Shown here: piece by piece, positions 1-7,528 of the stretch
Position numbering within the stretch: the stretch's first letter is position 1
Layout: every line of letters begins with the position of its first letter
DNA from: an uncultured Acidimicrobiales bacterium
GTDB taxonomy: Bacteria > Actinomycetota > Acidimicrobiia > Acidimicrobiales > SZUA-35
Direction of reading: 5' to 3'
Assembly: GCA_937925335.1 (NCBI GenBank)
Contig: CALEWY010000082.1
Span: forward strand, 1 to 54,036
Length of the DNA stretch: 54,036 nucleotides
Notes under the pieces: generated by a model
What the model saw: only the letters and a program-made list of their open reading frames with translations
What the model was told of the DNA's origin: nothing
Databases searched by the model: none
Position numbers and translations under genes: made by a program

Positions 1-256
1 GCTTCGTAAGAGCAGCGATGAACTGGAACGTCAGCAGCGCACAACCGACGACAAACCCGAGCGTGATGGCAATCGTGACCCACAGCTCGATTCGTTCGGA
101 CTCTGAAACACCATCTCCCTGTGATGCCCACGAGTAGGCACTTAGAAAGAACAGCAGTCCCATCGGCATCAGCCGCAGCGCGGAAGACAGCACCGCGGTC
201 ACGATGATCCCGGGTGGCATCGTTCGTCGAGGCTGCGGTGGAGCAGGGGCTATCAC
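1..256 (-). CDS. Membrane protein of unknown function, C-terminus cut off by window edge
   Basis: The reading frame is open from the window edge to a GTG at 254-256, giving 85 residues of the N-terminus. A good ribosome binding site (AGGAAG, within 261-269) lies just upstream of this GTG; the first in-frame ATG (218-220) has none, so I chose the GTG. The protein has a short Pro/Arg-rich start, a hydrophobic helix (about residues 14-44) and a second strongly hydrophobic helix (about 60-85), separated by a polar stretch rich in Ser and Glu. No family is recognisable from this fragment. It is transcribed away from nirB. Confidence 0.55.
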   Translation of the reverse strand, partial: MIAPAPPQPRRTMPPGIIVTAVLSSALRLMPMGLLFFLSAYSWASQGDGVSESERIELWVTIAITLGFVVGCALLTFQFIAALTK

Positions 257-333
257 AGCTTCTTCCTAGCATCGCCGTAAACGATGGCTCGATCACGACG
301 ATCGGATCATGCCTGCGTGCGTCAACGCGCGGC

Positions 334-366
334 CGAACCGCCAGACAACCCGAACCGCCAGACAAC
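334..366. repeat. Tandem 16-bp direct repeat upstream of nirB
   Basis: CGAACCGCCAGACAAC occurs at 334-349 and again, identically, at 351-366 with one base between. It lies about 225 bp before the nirB start. It may be a regulator binding site or a slippage duplication. Confidence 0.6.
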
Positions 367-546
367 GGTGAGCCCGCTCGACCCGGAGTCGAGACGGTCA
401 TCGCCGACTCGAGACTCGCTCACAGTCTCGAATAGCCGTGTGCGTGACTCGAATCACGATCGTCATCGCCCGCGCATCGAGGCGACACACCAAAATGGCT
501 GACTGTTGCGATGCGTATCGCCGAGGTTCTCGACCCCGCCAGGGCT

Positions 547-573
547 AACGTCACCGAAGTCAACGTCACCGAA
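547..573 (+). promoter_or_regulatory. Direct repeat AACGTCACCGAA before nirB, possible nitrogen-regulator site
   Basis: AACGTCACCGAA is present at 547-558 and at 562-573, exactly 15 bp apart, ending 17 bp before the nirB ATG. The GTCAC cores loosely resemble half-sites of the actinobacterial nitrogen regulator GlnR (GTnAC-type elements), but the spacing and second element do not match cleanly. The site is seen in the sequence; the regulator assignment is speculative. Confidence 0.35.
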
Positions 574-590
574 CCAGAGACCACGCAACG

Positions 591-3107
591 ATGACAATCG
601 ATCTTCGGGGTGACGCTCAAGACCATCTGGTCGTCGTCGGTAACGGCATGGTCGGTCAACGCTTCGTCGACGAGATGATCCGACACGACGAGCAGGGCCG
701 ATGGACGGTCACGGTGATCGGAGCGGAGCCGCGGCCCGCGTATGACCGAGTTGCGCTCTCGTCGTTCTTCGACGGCTCATCAGCCGCCGACCTCAACCTC
801 TGCGACACCGAGGCGTTCCGCGAGGCGGGTGTGACCCTCCGATTGGAAACGACCGTCGAAGGCGTGAGTCCAACGACCAAGACGATCACCCTGCATGACG
901 GAACGACGATCCCCTACGACCACCTCGTTCTCGCGACTGGTTCCGAGCCGTTCGTGCCACCCATCCCCGGCCACGAACGACCCGGGTGTTTCGTGTATCG
1001 GACGATCGAAGACCTCGAAGCAATCGAGGCATGGGCTGCCCAGGCCGAGGTGCACACCGGCATTGTGATCGGAGGGGGGCTCCTCGGCCTGGAAGCGGCG
1101 AACGCGCTTCGAAACCTCTCGCTCGAGACCCACGTCGTGGAGATGGCCGAACGACTCATGCCTCAGCAACTCGACGCTCCGGCTGCGGCGATGCTTCGAC
1201 GCTGGATCACCGATCTGGGCGTCTCAACACACCTCGGATTCGCGACCAAATCGATTCTCGGAACGAGTCCCTCAGACACGGCCGCGTTCGCTGGTCTCGA
1301 AGCGGCCGACGGGACGGTTCTCGCCGGCCAGATTCTCGTTTTCTCTGCCGGGATTCGGCCCAGGCACGGAATCGCCGCCGAGGCCGGCCTCGCGATCGGC
1401 GAGCGAGGCGGCATCGTCATCGACGACATGGGCACCACGAGCGACCCGCACATCTCGGCGATCGGCGAGGTCGCCTGCCATGCCGGACGGGTCTATGGCC
1501 TCGTCGGCCCGGGCTACTCGATGGCGAGTGTCGTCGCCGACCGCCTGACCGACGGCGACGCAACCTTCGAAGGAGCCGACACGTCGACCAAACTGAAGCT
1601 GCTCGGAATCGACGTCGCGAGCTTTGGCACACCCGCAGAGGGCGACGAGCGAGTCGAGTTCACGGACCCCACATCGGGCGTTCACCGCCGAGTCAGCATC
1701 TGCGACGGCACCGTGACCGGCGGCGTGCTGATCGGCGACATCTCGAACTACGACGCACTGCACGCCATGTCGATCGGCACGATGCCATCGGCCGATGTTT
1801 CCCGGCTCGTCATTCCCGTCGAACTCGCCGACGGCAGCGGAGCACCGATTGATCTGCCCGATGCCGCGCAGATTTGTTCGTGCAACAACGTGACCCGAGG
1901 GGCCTGCAAACAAGCGGTTGCCGATGGCTCGCATACGCTCGCCGAGCTGAAGGCCGCGACGACGGCCGGTACGGGTTGCGGCGGCTGTGTCCCCGACGTC
2001 TCGTCGCTCCTGAACGAGCAACTCGTGACCCTGGGCCTTGAGGCGAACCGGGCTCTGTGCGCCCACTTCGATCACACCCGGCAAGAGCTCTTCGATCTGA
2101 TCCGCTTTCATGACCATCGAAGCTGGGCAGCCGTCGTTTCGGCCCACGGCACTGGACGAGGCTGCGAGATCTGCCGCCCGGTCGTGGCGTCGATCCTTGC
2201 GTCGTTGAGCAATGGCTACATCCTCGACGGCGATCAGAAGGCGCTTCAGGACACGAACGATCATTCGCTGGCGAACATGCAGCGAAACGGCACCTACTCG
2301 GTCGTCCCGCGTGTGCCCGGTGGAGAGATCACGCCTGCGCAGCTCATCGAGCTCGGACAGATCGCCAGCGACTTCGACCTCTATACGAAGATCACCGGGG
2401 CTCAACGCATCGACCTCTTCGGCGCCCAGCTCCACGAGCTTCCAGCGATTTGGCAGCGCGTGATCGATGCCGGCATGGAATCGGGGCACGCCTACGGGAA
2501 GTCCCTCCGAACGGTCAAGAGCTGCGTGGGTGACACCTGGTGCCGCTACGGCGTGCAGGACTCGGTCTCGATGGCGATCCGACTCGAGAAGCGCTACCGA
2601 GGGCTGCGGTCCCCACACAAACTGAAGTCGGGCGTGTCTGGATGCACACGCGAATGCGCTGAGGCGCAGAGCAAGGACTTCGGTGTCATCGCTACCGAGG
2701 CTGGTTGGAACCTGTACTTGGGCGGCAACGGGGGGCGCACCCCTCGCCATGCCGAGCTGTTCGCAACCGATCTTGACGATGACGAGCTCATCCGCATGAT
2801 CGATCGGTTTTTGATGTTCTACATACGAACTGCGGACCGGCTCGAGCGGACAGCACCATGGCTGGCCAACCTCGAAGGTGGTGTCGAGTATCTACGGTCG
2901 GTCATCGTCGACGACGCGCTCGGAATTTGTGACGAACTCGATGCCCAGATGGCGACACACGTGGAGACCTATGAGTGCGAATGGACCGCCACGCTCGCCG
3001 ATCCAGAGCGACTCGATCACTTCGTCGAGTTCGTGAATGCCCCGGAGGCCACCTCCACCCCCGTTTGGATCACTGAGCGGACGCAACGAATCCCGGCGAA
3101 ATCATGA
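591..3107 (+). CDS. nirB: Nitrite reductase [NAD(P)H] large subunit
   Basis: NirB reduces nitrite to ammonium in the cytoplasm using NADH, FAD, [2Fe-2S], [4Fe-4S] and siroheme. The 838-residue length is normal for the family. An N-terminal FAD/NAD pyridine-nucleotide reductase has the FAD motif VVGNGMVG (about 15-22) and an NAD motif GGGLLGLE (about 160). A BFD-like [2Fe-2S] domain has Cys429, Cys431, Cys463 and Cys466. A second small Cys cluster (GRGCEICRP) lies near 525. The C-terminal sulfite/nitrite reductase half has Cys645 and Cys651, then Cys685 and Cys689, the classic C-x5-C...C-x3-C siroheme/[4Fe-4S] set. The stop overlaps the nirD start by 4 bp (ATGA), so the two are translationally coupled. 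The first ATG fits the family start, although no strong ribosome binding site precedes it. Confidence 0.97.
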   Translation: MTIDLRGDAQDHLVVVGNGMVGQRFVDEMIRHDEQGRWTVTVIGAEPRPAYDRVALSSFFDGSSAADLNLCDTEAFREAGVTLRLETTVEGVSPTTKTITLHDGTTIPYDHLVLATGSEPFVPPIPGHERPGCFVYRTIEDLEAIEAWAAQAEVHTGIVIGGGLLGLEAANALRNLSLETHVVEMAERLMPQQLDAPAAAMLRRWITDLGVSTHLGFATKSILGTSPSDTAAFAGLEAADGTVLAGQILVFSAGIRPRHGIAAEAGLAIGERGGIVIDDMGTTSDPHISAIGEVACHAGRVYGLVGPGYSMASVVADRLTDGDATFEGADTSTKLKLLGIDVASFGTPAEGDERVEFTDPTSGVHRRVSICDGTVTGGVLIGDISNYDALHAMSIGTMPSADVSRLVIPVELADGSGAPIDLPDAAQICSCNNVTRGACKQAVADGSHTLAELKAATTAGTGCGGCVPDVSSLLNEQLVTLGLEANRALCAHFDHTRQELFDLIRFHDHRSWAAVVSAHGTGRGCEICRPVVASILASLSNGYILDGDQKALQDTNDHSLANMQRNGTYSVVPRVPGGEITPAQLIELGQIASDFDLYTKITGAQRIDLFGAQLHELPAIWQRVIDAGMESGHAYGKSLRTVKSCVGDTWCRYGVQDSVSMAIRLEKRYRGLRSPHKLKSGVSGCTRECAEAQSKDFGVIATEAGWNLYLGGNGGRTPRHAELFATDLDDDELIRMIDRFLMFYIRTADRLERTAPWLANLEGGVEYLRSVIVDDALGICDELDAQMATHVETYECEWTATLADPERLDHFVEFVNAPEATSTPVWITERTQRIPAKS

Positions 3108-3532
3108 CCGACGTCGAACGTCGCAGTGCCAGCGAAGAAACCCCGCTTTCACTTGCCGAGTGGACAACGATCTGCCCGTTGGAGCGGCTCCCATTCGATC
3201 GCGGCGTTGGCGCGATCATCGACGGCGAGCCCATCGCCGTCTTCCGTCTCTCGCCATCCGACGAACCGAGCGCGGTTGGATCGGAAGCCGCCGAGGAAAT
3301 CCTCGCTGTGTCCCACATCGACCCGGTCTCCGGCTCTCCCGTGATGGCGAGGGGCCTCGTCGGCTCATTTGCGAGTCCGCCGACGGAGATTCCAACGCTG
3401 GCGTCGCCGCTCCACAAACAGCGGTACAACCTTCGAACCGGCGACTGTCTCGACGACGAAACCCTCCGGCTGCGCGTGTTCGATGTGCGCGTGATCGATG
3501 GGATCGTGATGGCGAAACCGGCACCGAGCTGA
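3104..3532 (+). CDS. nirD: Nitrite reductase small subunit (NirD, Rieske-like fold)
   Basis: This 142-residue protein follows nirB with a 4-bp overlap. It has the NirD pattern: CPLERLPFDRGVGA near residue 23, then a Rieske-like core with SHIDPVSG and a LHKQRYNLRTGDCLDD segment. As in other NirD proteins, the Cys/His pairs that would hold a Rieske [2Fe-2S] cluster are absent, so it is a structural partner of NirB rather than an electron carrier. It has the usual length for an actinobacterial NirD. Only its position and family resemblance support the function, but together they are strong. Confidence 0.93.
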   Translation: MTDVERRSASEETPLSLAEWTTICPLERLPFDRGVGAIIDGEPIAVFRLSPSDEPSAVGSEAAEEILAVSHIDPVSGSPVMARGLVGSFASPPTEIPTLASPLHKQRYNLRTGDCLDDETLRLRVFDVRVIDGIVMAKPAPS

Positions 3533-3652
3533 GCAAGCCGCGACCTGCGCAATCACGACCAGACCAACGCTGACACCTCGCTGGCGAGCGATACGCGCAG
3601 CTTGTCGCCCTGCGTTCACACGCAGGAAACGACCGGGAGCCAAGCTCAGGCG

Positions 3653-4780
3653 ATGCCATCTGAAACGCCTGCTCAGCTCAAACCGCTGAGCGGTTTCACG
3701 ATCGGAATCACCGCCGACCGCAGAAGCGCCGAACAGATCTCGCTGCTCTCTGGGCGCGGCGCGGAGTGTGTCCACGGACCCACCGTGACCACCCACCCGC
3801 TTCGGCCCGAAGCCGAAATTCGCGACGCCACTGCCCAGCTCTTGGCTGATCCTCCCGACTTTGTGCTCATGACAACTGGGATCGGCGTTCGAGGCTGGCT
3901 CGAAGCAGCCGACGCGCTGCAAATGGGAGAGCACCTTCGTACGGTGCTCGATGGAAGTCGGTTGCTCGTGCGGGGTCCGAAAGCGCACGGAGCCACGATC
4001 ACCGCAGGGCTCAGCGCCGAATGGAACGCCACCTCGGCCACCACAGCCGAGGTGATCGACAAACTGGTCGATCTCGCTGAGCCGGGTGCCCGAGTTGCGG
4101 TGCAGGTCGACGGCGATCCCAACCGCTCGATGGTGCCGACACTCTTCGAGCACGGGTTCGACGTCGTGGCTGTGCCGGTTTACCGATGGTCGTTGCCGGA
4201 TGACCCAACCCGAGCCCAAACGCTGGTGCGCGCCGTTGCCGAGCGCCGAGTCGACTTGGTCACGTTTACCGCCCGCCCAGCCGCCGAGAACTTCATCAAG
4301 ATCGCGACCGATCTTGATCTGCTTGAGCCGGTCAAGGCCGCAATCGAGGACGACGTCGAGATCGTTTGCATCGGCAACGTCTGTGCAGAAGGTGTGGTCG
4401 GCCTGTGCGACAACCCGATCATTCCCGAGCGCTTTCGCCTCGGGGCGATGGTCACCACGATCACGTCCGTGCTCTCCGAACGGCACAAGGACGCAACGCT
4501 CGCCGGGCATCGCGTTGCGATTCGCGGTCGCCTCGTCCAATTCGAATCGGGCGAGACGGCCACCCTCACGGGGCGAGAGCGTCAGATGTTGGACGTGCTC
4601 GTAGCGAGCGACGGCATCGTGCTGTCCAAGGAACGACTCCTGAAACTCGTGTGGGGCTCGAAAGAATCAGACCCGCATCTCGTCGAGGTCACGATCGGTC
4701 GCCTTCGTCGACGACTTGGCGCCGCTGGCGTTGGGATCGAGACCGTGATGCGTCGGGGTTACCGACTCAGCGCGAGCTAG
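3653..4780 (+). CDS. nnaR: NnaR-like regulator: uroporphyrinogen-III synthase domain plus winged-helix DNA-binding domain
   Basis: The N-terminal two thirds match the uroporphyrinogen-III synthase (HemD) fold, starting LSGFTIGITADRR. The C-terminal ~80 residues are an OmpR-type winged helix (TLTGRERQMLDVLVA, SKERLLKLVWG, HLVEVTIGRLRRRLG, ending with a GYRL turn). In Streptomyces this architecture, encoded beside nirBD, is NnaR, a nitrate/nitrite assimilation regulator that acts with GlnR. Its place between nirBD and the transporter genes supports the same role. The synthase domain may be a sensor or may supply uroporphyrinogen III for siroheme; the sequence cannot decide. I chose ATG 3653; an in-frame TTG at 3602 would add 17 residues of poor conservation. 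The gene is 120 bp from nirD, so it may have its own promoter. Confidence 0.85.
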   Translation: MPSETPAQLKPLSGFTIGITADRRSAEQISLLSGRGAECVHGPTVTTHPLRPEAEIRDATAQLLADPPDFVLMTTGIGVRGWLEAADALQMGEHLRTVLDGSRLLVRGPKAHGATITAGLSAEWNATSATTAEVIDKLVDLAEPGARVAVQVDGDPNRSMVPTLFEHGFDVVAVPVYRWSLPDDPTRAQTLVRAVAERRVDLVTFTARPAAENFIKIATDLDLLEPVKAAIEDDVEIVCIGNVCAEGVVGLCDNPIIPERFRLGAMVTTITSVLSERHKDATLAGHRVAIRGRLVQFESGETATLTGRERQMLDVLVASDGIVLSKERLLKLVWGSKESDPHLVEVTIGRLRRRLGAAGVGIETVMRRGYRLSAS

Positions 4781-4810
4781 CAGGGTGCTGATCCAGGTCA
4801 ACCTCTGCAA

Positions 4811-4858
4811 TGTGAGACCTGACCGCGAGCAGCTCACAGTGACATTCGACCGTGTGAG
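4811..4858. promoter_or_regulatory. Alternating TGTGAG / CTCACA / TGTGAG elements upstream of the nitrate transporter operon
   Basis: TGTGAG at 4811-4816, its complement CTCACA at 4833-4838 and TGTGAG again at 4853-4858 are spaced 22 and 20 bp apart, about two helical turns each. They sit in the 197-bp gap before the transporter operon. An operator for the adjacent winged-helix regulator or another nitrogen regulator is a reasonable guess; the binding protein is unknown. Confidence 0.35.
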
Positions 4859-4977
4859 AACTCTCGCCGGGCCCTCCCGCTGACGTTGAGCGTTCAAGAC
4901 ACAGCGTTCACCCGAGCCAGACAGTCCGGAAACATCGTGTCGCTCTACTGGTCGCCTCACCCCTTTCAGGAGATGAC

Positions 4978-6414
4978 GTGACTCAGAACAACCTTGGACG
5001 ACGAGATGTGATTCTCGGATTGGCTTCAATCGCAGCCGGCGGTTTGGCGGTCAGCGCGTGCGGAGGAGGCAGCAGCTCCGATGATGCAGCGGTCGAGGGG
5101 ACGAGCCAGACGGCGAGCGGCGGCGGTATCGAAAAGCCGGTCCTCACGCTCGGATTCATCAAGCTGACCGACATGGCTCCGCTGGCGATCGCCCAGGAGA
5201 ACGGTTACTTCGCCGATGAGGGCCTGAACGTCACGCTCGAGGCACAGGCCAACTGGAAAGTGTTGCTCGACGGCGTGATCGATGGGCAGCTCGACGGAGC
5301 GCACATGCTCGCTGGTCAACCGCTAGCAGCCACGATCGGATACGGCACCGAGGCTCCCCTCATCGCACCGCTCAGCCTCGACCTCAACGGCAACGGCATC
5401 ACGGTGTCGAACGAAGTGTGGGACATCATTCGGCCGTCGCTCGCCGAGAACGCTGACGGCAATCCCGAGCACCCGATCTCAGCAGATGTCTTGCGGCCCG
5501 TCATCGAACAGTTCGCCGAACAGGGCAAGCAGTTCAACATGGGAATGGTCTTCCCCGTCTCAACCCACAACTACGAGCTGCGATACTGGCTTGCCGCCGG
5601 TGGCATCTCACCCGGCTTCTACACACCCGGAGACGCCGTTGGTGAGGTCGGAGCGGAAGTGCCGTTGTCCGTCACTCCTCCACCGCAGATGCCAGCCACC
5701 ATGGAGGCAGGCACGATCGATGGCTACTGCGTCGGCGAGCCCTGGAACCAAGCGGCGGTCCAGAGCGGGATCGGCGTTCCGATCGCCACCGACCAGCACA
5801 TTCAGACGCTCAACCCCGAGAAGGTTTTCGGCCTTCGCGAAGACTTCGCCACCGACTACCCAGAGACGACCAAGGCGCTGCTCCGAGCGATCATCAAGGC
5901 ACAGCAATGGCTCGATGAGAACGACAATGCGAACCGCGAGGCAGCCGTCGAAATCCTCGCCCGGCCAAACTACGTCGGCGCCGACTTCGACGTGATCGCC
6001 GCATCGATGACGGGTCTGTTCACCTTCGAGCAAGGCGACACCCGACCAGCGCCCGACTTCAACATCTTCTTCCGGGACTTCGCCGGTTACCCGTTCTACT
6101 CCGACGCCATTTGGTACTTGAGCCAGATGCGTCGGTGGGGCCAGATCGACACCGATCAAAGCGACGAATGGTTCGTCGAGACCGCTGAGTCCGTCTACCG
6201 ACCCGACCTCTACATGACCGCTGCAATGTCGCTTATCGACGAGGGCGTGATCGACGCGGCCGACGTGCCCGAGACCGATGGCTTCCGCGGCCCGCAAGAT
6301 GACTTCATCGACGGAATCGTCTTCGACGGCTCCAAGCCGAACGAGTACCTCGAGTCGCTCCCCATCGGCCTCAAGGCCGGCCAAACGGTCACCGCATCTG
6401 GGGTGGAGGGCTGA
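4978..6414 (+). CDS. nrtA: NrtA/CmpA-family substrate-binding lipoprotein of a nitrate/nitrite-type ABC transporter
   Basis: This 478-residue protein starts at a GTG preceded by GGAG at good spacing. The signal sequence carries twin arginines (GRRDVILGLA) and a lipobox ending at Cys28 (AVSAC), so it is probably a Tat-exported lipoprotein. The mature part begins with LTLGFIKLTDMAPLAIAQENGYF, typical of NrtA/SsuA-like binding proteins, and the ANWKVLLDGVIDGQLDGAHML segment is characteristic of the nitrate/bicarbonate NrtA-CmpA group. It lies directly before the permease (one base between stop and start) and upstream of nitrate reductase, so nitrate or nitrite is the likely ligand. Cyanate or bicarbonate relatives share the fold, so the ligand is inferred from context. 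Confidence 0.88.
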   Translation: MTQNNLGRRDVILGLASIAAGGLAVSACGGGSSSDDAAVEGTSQTASGGGIEKPVLTLGFIKLTDMAPLAIAQENGYFADEGLNVTLEAQANWKVLLDGVIDGQLDGAHMLAGQPLAATIGYGTEAPLIAPLSLDLNGNGITVSNEVWDIIRPSLAENADGNPEHPISADVLRPVIEQFAEQGKQFNMGMVFPVSTHNYELRYWLAAGGISPGFYTPGDAVGEVGAEVPLSVTPPPQMPATMEAGTIDGYCVGEPWNQAAVQSGIGVPIATDQHIQTLNPEKVFGLREDFATDYPETTKALLRAIIKAQQWLDENDNANREAAVEILARPNYVGADFDVIAASMTGLFTFEQGDTRPAPDFNIFFRDFAGYPFYSDAIWYLSQMRRWGQIDTDQSDEWFVETAESVYRPDLYMTAAMSLIDEGVIDAADVPETDGFRGPQDDFIDGIVFDGSKPNEYLESLPIGLKAGQTVTASGVEG

Positions 6415-6415
6415 C

Positions 6416-7528
6416 ATGGCTTCCTCCAGAACAACCGACCTGATCGATGGAACAAGCGGCGAGGCAGACGCCAACCGCCCCATCGAGAAGGCAGAGGCGA
6501 CCGAGGCAGTCGAAACAACGGAGGCGATCGAGGTTCAGGACCCAGGAGGCGATTCGGTCGCTGAAGGGCCCAAACCGACGACCGCATCACGCACCTTCCT
6601 ACCGACCAAAGCAACGCTCATCTCGTGGGCCAGCATCGTGGTCCCGCCACTCGTCGGCATCGGAGCGTTCCTCCTATTTTGGGCGCTTGCGGCACCCCGA
6701 GTCGACACCTCGCTCGGCGCGCTTCCCGGCCCGGTCGAAGTCTTCAATGCGGGAGGCGGCCTGTGGGACGAGTATCAGGCAGGCCGCGCCACCGAAGCTG
6801 CGTTCTACGAAGCGCAGGACGTGCGCAACGCCGACCTGATCGCTAACGGTCAAGCCGCTCAGGACTTTCAGTACAACGGCCCGCCGACGTTCCTCGATCA
6901 GATTTGGACAAGCCTCCAGACCGTGGCCCTCGGGTTCGTGATCGGCACGATCGTCGCCATTCCTCTTGGGTTGCTGAGCGGGTTGTCCACCCTGTTCCAG
7001 CGAGCGATCAACCCGCTCGTTCAGATCTTCAAGCCGGTGAGTCCGCTCGCATGGCTTCCGATCGTCACGATGATCATTGCGGCAACGATCACATCACCCG
7101 ACCCGTTCCTGCCGAAGAGTTTCATCATCTCGGCGCTCGTCGTCACCCTCAACTCGCTCTGGCCAACGCTGATCAATACGTCGGTCGGCGCGGCGTCGGT
7201 CGACAAAGACCTGCTGAACGTTGGTGCGGTGCTGCGGCTCGGTTGGATGACAAAGCTCCGCAAAATCATCCTCCCCTCCGCACTCCCCTACATCTTCACC
7301 GGGATGCGTCTTTCGCTCGGTGTTGGCTGGATGGTGCTCATCGCAGCGGAGATGCTCGCCCAGAATCCCGGCCTCGGGAAGTTCGTGTGGGACGAGTTCC
7401 AGAACGGGTCGAGCCAGTCGCTCTCCCGAATCATGTTCGCCGTCATCGTCATCGGTGTGATCGGTTTCCTCCTCGATCGGCTGATGGCGATGGCGGAGAG
7501 CTTCGTCTCGAAGAACCGGATGGCGTGA
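6416..7528 (+). CDS. nrtB: ABC transporter permease, NrtB type
   Basis: This is a 370-residue inner-membrane permease. ATG 6416 follows GGAGG and lies one base after the binding-protein stop. The first ~60 residues are a hydrophilic Ala/Glu/Thr-rich cytoplasmic extension that NrtB proteins normally lack. Then comes a first membrane helix (PPLVGIGAFLLFWALA), a ~70-residue external loop, and the BPD_transp_1 core with five helices. The core has the EAA-loop region (VDKDLLNVGAVLRLGWMTKLRKIILPSALPYIFTGM, quoted in part by its ends VDKDLL and FTGM). The stop overlaps the ATPase start (TGATG). It forms the channel with the double-ATPase protein encoded next. Confidence 0.9.
   Translation: MASSRTTDLIDGTSGEADANRPIEKAEATEAVETTEAIEVQDPGGDSVAEGPKPTTASRTFLPTKATLISWASIVVPPLVGIGAFLLFWALAAPRVDTSLGALPGPVEVFNAGGGLWDEYQAGRATEAAFYEAQDVRNADLIANGQAAQDFQYNGPPTFLDQIWTSLQTVALGFVIGTIVAIPLGLLSGLSTLFQRAINPLVQIFKPVSPLAWLPIVTMIIAATITSPDPFLPKSFIISALVVTLNSLWPTLINTSVGAASVDKDLLNVGAVLRLGWMTKLRKIILPSALPYIFTGMRLSLGVGWMVLIAAEMLAQNPGLGKFVWDEFQNGSSQSLSRIMFAVIVIGVIGFLLDRLMAMAESFVSKNRMA

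Larger units (their letters stand above)
257..590. other. Divergent intergenic region upstream of nirB
   Basis: This 334-bp gap separates the leftward membrane gene from nirB. I see no supportable gene in it; the short open frames have atypical composition. It holds two direct repeats that are listed separately and is the likely site of nitrogen control of nirBD. No clear -35/-10 pair or Shine-Dalgarno sequence could be assigned for nirB. Confidence 0.5.

Noticed and set aside
214..502. Two small overlapping open frames upstream of nirB
   Set aside because: No ribosome binding site, no leaderless box, biased composition, and they cover the start region of the better supported leftward membrane gene.
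1272..2750. 492-codon open frame antisense to nirB
   Set aside because: It lies entirely inside nirB, whose cofactor motifs are intact; the antisense product is Arg/Asp-rich without domain signs.
3104..3532. Rieske [2Fe-2S] protein in its own right
   Set aside because: The four metal ligands of a Rieske cluster are missing; the position and pattern are those of NirD.
6904..7527. N-terminal extension of the double ATPase frame
   Set aside because: It is read out of frame through the permease gene; the ATPase homology starts exactly at ATG 7528, which overlaps the permease stop.
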